Assembly: GCA_016935935.1 (NCBI GenBank)
Contig: JAFGPZ010000020.1
Location: forward strand, 1 to 8,231
Length of the DNA: 8,231 nucleotides
Direction of reading: 5' to 3'
From: Deltaproteobacteria bacterium
GTDB taxonomy: Bacteria; Desulfobacterota; Syntrophia; Syntrophales; UBA2210
Shown here: positions 5,996 to 8,231 of the stretch, in pieces
Layout: the number at the start of each line of letters is the position of its first letter
Numbering within the stretch: the stretch's first letter is position 1
Notes under the pieces: model-generated
Told to the model about the DNA's origin: nothing
The model's database searches: none
Seen by the model: only the letters and a program-made list of their open reading frames with translations
Made by a program: the position numbers and the translations under genes

Positions 5996-7672
5996 TTATG
6001 CCCGCTCTACGTCTATTGTCTGTCTACCGAAACGATATGATCCCGTCTTGGCAAGTACCTGAGAGACGAATTCCTTCGGCACATCAACCAGCGTGTGGTC
6101 GCTGTGAATGGATATCCTGCCTAAAGAACTTCCCGGTATGTCAGCGTGATAGGATAGGGTTCCCATTATATGGTTGGCACGAATACCATTCGTCCTTCCC
6201 GTATTGAGTATAATGGGGACCATTCCCACTTCCCGAGAATTTCCGGCATGGTGGGAGTTACTTTCCTTTTTACGGGAATTTCCTGGACGGCCTGAACCCT
6301 TTTCCGCTTTGAATCTTTTGTTCGATCTGCCTGTTTTTTTCGTGGTATATTCCTGTACAGCGTCGATCGGTGCTATGGGGCGTTTCTTCTCCTCCGCCCT
6401 TGCCAGCTTCAAGGCAATTGCTGAAAGATCGATCAAATCGTGTCCCTCCGCTACCAGTTTTTCTAAAATCTCCCGCTCTCTACGACATCTGCCACGGTTA
6501 AGCCATACGGTCATCTGCTCCAGTAATTTAGCATCGCGATAAGAAAGTATGTCTTCCTCTTTTGGCAGTATTGCACGTGAAATCTTCTGTCTCGTATAGG
6601 CTTCTATACGTTCGAGTTCACGTCTGTTTGCAGGGATGATGAGCGAGATAGCTATGCCCGTTTTACCCGCCCGTCCCGTTCGTCCGATACGATGGACATA
6701 CATTTCCGGGTCATTAGGCATATCGTAATTAAAGACATGTGAAATATCGTCAATATCAAGTCCGCGGGCGGCGACATCGGTCGCCACCAGTACTTTAATC
6801 TGATTACGCCGGAAGCGATTCAATATCCCAATTCGTGCATCCTGACTCATATCCCCGTTAAGAGCTTCTGACGGGAAGCCACGTTCAGTAAGTGCTGCCG
6901 CAAGTTCTCCCGTACCGATACGGGTCCGCGTAAAGATAAGGGCAGTAGAAATCTGCTCGATCTCAAGGAGACGGGTGAGGGCGGCGATTTTATCTTTTTC
7001 ATTGATAAGATAGTATCTCTGTTCAGTGGAATCGACGGTGAGGTGTTTATTGCCGTCGGCGAATGACTTAGGGTCGCGCATATAACGGTCTGCGAGACGT
7101 TGGATTGCCCGCGGCATGGTTGCGGAAAAGAGCGCTGTTTGACGGTTTTCCGGTGTTTCATTAAGGATGGTCTCGATATCTTCGATGAAACCCATGCTGA
7201 GCATTTCATCGGCTTCGTCGAGGACAAGTGTAGAAAGCCCCGATAAATTCAGTGACTTTCTTCCAATCAAGTCTATAAGGCGGCCGGGTGTTCCCACTAC
7301 GATATCTATCCCTTTTTTGAGACGGTTGATCTGGCGTGCGTAGGGTTGCCCCCCATAGACTGAAAGAACACGCACACCAAGATGGTGGCCATACTGATGG
7401 ATTGCTTCGGCCACCTGAATGGCAAGTTCTCGTGTGGGCGTTACTATCAGACCCTGAATATGGTTCTTTCCGGGTATTAGGTTTTGAATTATGGGCAGTG
7501 AAAAAGCGGCGGTTTTCCCGGTTCCCGTTTGTGATTGACCAATAACATCTTTACCCTCCATCATAACCGGAATAACGATAGACTGAATCGGTGTGGGCAT
7601 ATTGTAACCCAGATCGGTTAAGGACTGCATCAGTTTGGGGTGCAGTTTTAATTCTTCAAAATCAGTTGTCAT
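5996..7672 (-). CDS. deaD: DEAD-box ATP-dependent RNA helicase, DeaD/CsdA type
   Basis: ATP-dependent RNA-unwinding enzyme, probably in ribosome assembly, mRNA turnover and cold adaptation, as for known DeaD/CsdA proteins. The 558 residues carry all core motifs: Q motif with Phe5 and GYNMPTPIQ (22-30), Walker A SQTGTGKT (47-54), PTRELA (79-84), TPGR (128-131), DEAD (152-155), SAT (183-185), ATDVAARGLDI (297-307) and HRIGRTGRAG (327-336). A basic low-complexity linker (about 428-482) contains GNSR twice. Residues 483-558 (VPIILNTGRTNGIRANHIMG to GRQTIDVERA) match the DbpA-type RNA-binding domain, an RRM-like fold. That domain is shared with DbpA, but the length and linker fit DeaD better. AGGAGAG (complement of 7681-7687) lies eight bases before ATG. 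The gene has no obvious link to the transport and hydrolase genes. Upstream lies a long signal-rich region. Confidence 0.96.
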   Translation of the reverse strand: MTTDFEELKLHPKLMQSLTDLGYNMPTPIQSIVIPVMMEGKDVIGQSQTGTGKTAAFSLPIIQNLIPGKNHIQGLIVTPTRELAIQVAEAIHQYGHHLGVRVLSVYGGQPYARQINRLKKGIDIVVGTPGRLIDLIGRKSLNLSGLSTLVLDEADEMLSMGFIEDIETILNETPENRQTALFSATMPRAIQRLADRYMRDPKSFADGNKHLTVDSTEQRYYLINEKDKIAALTRLLEIEQISTALIFTRTRIGTGELAAALTERGFPSEALNGDMSQDARIGILNRFRRNQIKVLVATDVAARGLDIDDISHVFNYDMPNDPEMYVHRIGRTGRAGKTGIAISLIIPANRRELERIEAYTRQKISRAILPKEEDILSYRDAKLLEQMTVWLNRGRCRREREILEKLVAEGHDLIDLSAIALKLARAEEKKRPIAPIDAVQEYTTKKTGRSNKRFKAEKGSGRPGNSRKKESNSHHAGNSREVGMVPIILNTGRTNGIRANHIMGTLSYHADIPGSSLGRISIHSDHTLVDVPKEFVSQVLAKTGSYRFGRQTIDVERA

Positions 7673-7717
7673 CTCTTTTGCTCTCCTGCGTGCGATTTAA
7701 TTAATTCCCTGTGTCGA

Positions 7718-7748
7718 ATAATATCCCGCGGGTAACCCCCATTGTCTG
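7718..7748 (-). promoter_or_regulatory. Possible promoter for the RNA helicase
   Basis: Minus-strand TATTAT (complement of 7718-7723) is preceded at 19 bases by CAGACA (complement of 7743-7748), a four-of-six -35 match. Spacing is long and the -35 is poor. The perfect palindrome CCCGCGGG (7725-7732) lies in the spacer. If used, the leader would be about 40 bases and start downstream of the terminator at 7793-7818, which would isolate the helicase from upstream transcription. Confidence 0.3.
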
Positions 7749-7792
7749 CCTACAGAGGATCTCTTTGCACGTACGAGCCTGACTGTTGCAAC

Positions 7793-7818
7793 AAAAAGGC
7801 CCGGCGAAATAGCCGGGC
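7793..7818 (-). terminator. Rho-independent terminator on the minus strand
   Basis: Arms 7799-7805 and 7812-7818 form a perfect 7-bp, all G-C stem (GCCCGGC/GCCGGGC) around a six-base loop. On the minus strand the stem is followed by CTTTTTG (complement of 7792-7798), whereas the plus strand has no T-run after it. It therefore ends transcription coming from the right. No gene that it would terminate is visible between 7819 and 8231. It may end a transcript from beyond the window, end an unrecognised small RNA, or act as an attenuator in a long helicase leader. Confidence 0.82.
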
Positions 7819-7912
7819 AACGGTTTGGAATAAGGAATTTGTATAATTTTTAAACTTCGTTTCCTTATAACATACTTTCACTATAAATTCCCCATATATT
7901 TTTGAAAAAATT

Positions 7913-7932
7913 CATTGACCGTCCGTTCAGTG
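7913..7932. promoter_or_regulatory. TetR-operator-like palindrome
   Basis: CATTGACCGTCCGTTCAGTG is an imperfect palindrome: seven of ten base pairs match about its centre, with core TGACCG-TC-CGTTCA. Shape and sequence resemble operators bound by TetR-family dimers. No TetR gene is in the window, so this is a resemblance only. Confidence 0.3.
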
Positions 7933-8050
7933 TAAAACCGATTGAATCCTATTCAGTTATTTATGCAAGTAGGTGGTAGAACCGCATATTGATGAACTCT
8001 CGATATGAAATCAAAGGGCAGCCCCCTGTTCTTAGAAGAATTTTTAGACG

Positions 8051-8080
8051 TTGACAGGGGTCATTCCTCTTTGTTATTAT
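8051..8080 (+). promoter_or_regulatory. Strong sigma70-like promoter pointing out of the window
   Basis: A perfect TTGACA (8051-8056) is followed after 18 bases by TATTAT (8075-8080), a five-of-six -10 match. The surrounding sequence is A+T-rich downstream of the -10. Transcription would start near 8087 and run rightward for at least 145 bases without an open reading frame of credible size, so the target gene or RNA extends past the edge. An inverted repeat arm (ACAGGGG, 8054-8060) overlaps the -35, with its partner CCCCTGT at 8023-8029, as an operator might. Confidence 0.6.
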
Positions 8081-8107
8081 TCATATAATGAAAAATTGAA
8101 GGTAATA

Positions 8108-8161
8108 GGGCAGGACAAATTTGCCCGAAAATACCATCAATATGATCATATCAGGGCAAAT
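8108..8161 (+). repeat. Nested inverted repeats downstream of the 8051 promoter
   Basis: ATTTGCCC (8119-8126) pairs perfectly with GGGCAAAT (8154-8161), enclosing the 12-bp perfect palindrome ATATGATCATAT (8140-8151). A second GGGCA (8108-8112) could instead pair with TGCCC (8122-8126), so two mutually exclusive stems are possible. As RNA this could be a switching leader; as DNA, the palindrome could be an operator. Neither is established. Confidence 0.5.
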
Positions 8162-8178
8162 GTGCCTGTGAATCAATG

Positions 8179-8209
8179 GTTCCTCAAGGCGCTTCGCGCC
8201 TTGAGGAAC
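8179..8209. repeat. 14-bp perfect hairpin with three-base loop
   Basis: Arms 8179-8192 and 8196-8209 are perfectly complementary around the loop TTC. Neither strand has a T-run after it, so it is not a typical intrinsic terminator. Its G+C-rich sequence differs from the A+T-rich DNA just to the left. It may be a structural part of an RNA, a dispersed palindromic repeat, or the end of a mobile element. Confidence 0.7.
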
Positions 8210-8217
8210 GCCGAGTT

Positions 8218-8231
8218 GCCGGATACCCGGC
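8218..8231. repeat. Short hairpin at the window edge
   Basis: GCCGG (8218-8222) and CCGGC (8227-8231) are complementary around the loop ATAC. The stem may extend past the window. With the preceding 14-bp hairpin it makes two adjacent stem-loops separated by eight bases. Confidence 0.4.

Larger units (their letters stand above)
7673..8231. other. Long gene-free region upstream of the helicase
   Basis: About 560 bases in which I find no convincing protein gene on either strand. A 43-codon minus-strand frame (7750-7881) runs through a terminator hairpin and is not accepted. From the helicase outward the region holds a weak helicase promoter, a strong minus-strand terminator, an A+T-rich stretch (about 7830-7915), a TetR-operator-like palindrome, a strong plus-strand promoter and a run of inverted repeats reaching the window edge. 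Base composition shifts from A+T-rich (8061-8107) to clearly G+C-rich after about 8178. Reading: an intergenic region with divergent transcription, or one edge of a non-coding RNA or another element lying to the right. Confidence 0.6.

Noticed and set aside
6174..6542. 122-codon plus-strand frame opposite the helicase C-terminal part
   Set aside because: Antisense shadow of the helicase linker and preceding region; no ribosome site or domain seen.
7750..7881. 43-codon minus-strand frame starting at GTG 7881
   Set aside because: It reads straight through the strong terminator hairpin, has a GTG start with only a weak GGGGAA upstream, and resembles no family I know.
8023..8046. TTCT-TAGA-AGAA followed by TTTTT as a plus-strand terminator (8029-8045)
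   Set aside because: The stem is only four A/T-rich pairs, too weak for termination.
8176..8231. Plus-strand frame from ATG 8176 open to the window edge
   Set aside because: Only 18 codons are visible, most encoded by the two hairpins, and no ribosome site precedes the ATG. It cannot be judged without more sequence.

Overview
The window looks like chromosomal DNA from a free-living, probably anaerobic, Gram-negative-type bacterium of moderate G+C content. The evidence is a periplasmic solute-binding protein with a signal peptide, a complete TRAP transporter (a system common in Desulfobacterota, Spirochaetes and other Proteobacteria-like groups), AGGAGG-type ribosome binding sites and sigma70-like promoters. 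I cannot assign a genus. I see no phage gene, insertion sequence, tRNA, rRNA or CRISPR array.

Left half, plus strand (about 1-4591): a four-gene operon. A promoter at 6-35 drives dctP (binding protein). A strong hairpin with a T-run follows, then dctQ (small membrane subunit), dctM (large membrane subunit, ATGA overlap with dctQ) and a YtcJ-like amidohydrolase 38 bases later. The hairpin between dctP and dctQ probably lets the binding protein be made in excess over the membrane subunits.

Right half, minus strand (about 4607-7672): reading leftward, a DEAD-box RNA helicase with a C-terminal DbpA-type RNA-binding domain, then a M20-family Zn hydrolase of the N-carbamoyl-amino acid hydrolase/allantoate amidohydrolase group. 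The M20 gene ends only 15 bases from the end of the amidohydrolase gene and converges on it. Transporter, amidohydrolase and M20 hydrolase plausibly form one catabolic module: import of a carboxylated amide, imide or ureide, then two hydrolytic steps. The substrate is not determined by the sequence. The helicase is probably an unrelated housekeeping or cold-adaptation gene.

Right edge (7673-8231): about 560 bases with no convincing gene but rich in signals. It holds a very clear minus-strand intrinsic terminator about 125 bases upstream of the helicase start, a TetR-operator-like palindrome, a near-consensus plus-strand promoter pointing out of the window, and downstream of it a cluster of nested inverted repeats and a 14-bp perfect hairpin. 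This is the least explained part of the window and may be the start of a structured leader or non-coding RNA continuing past the edge.
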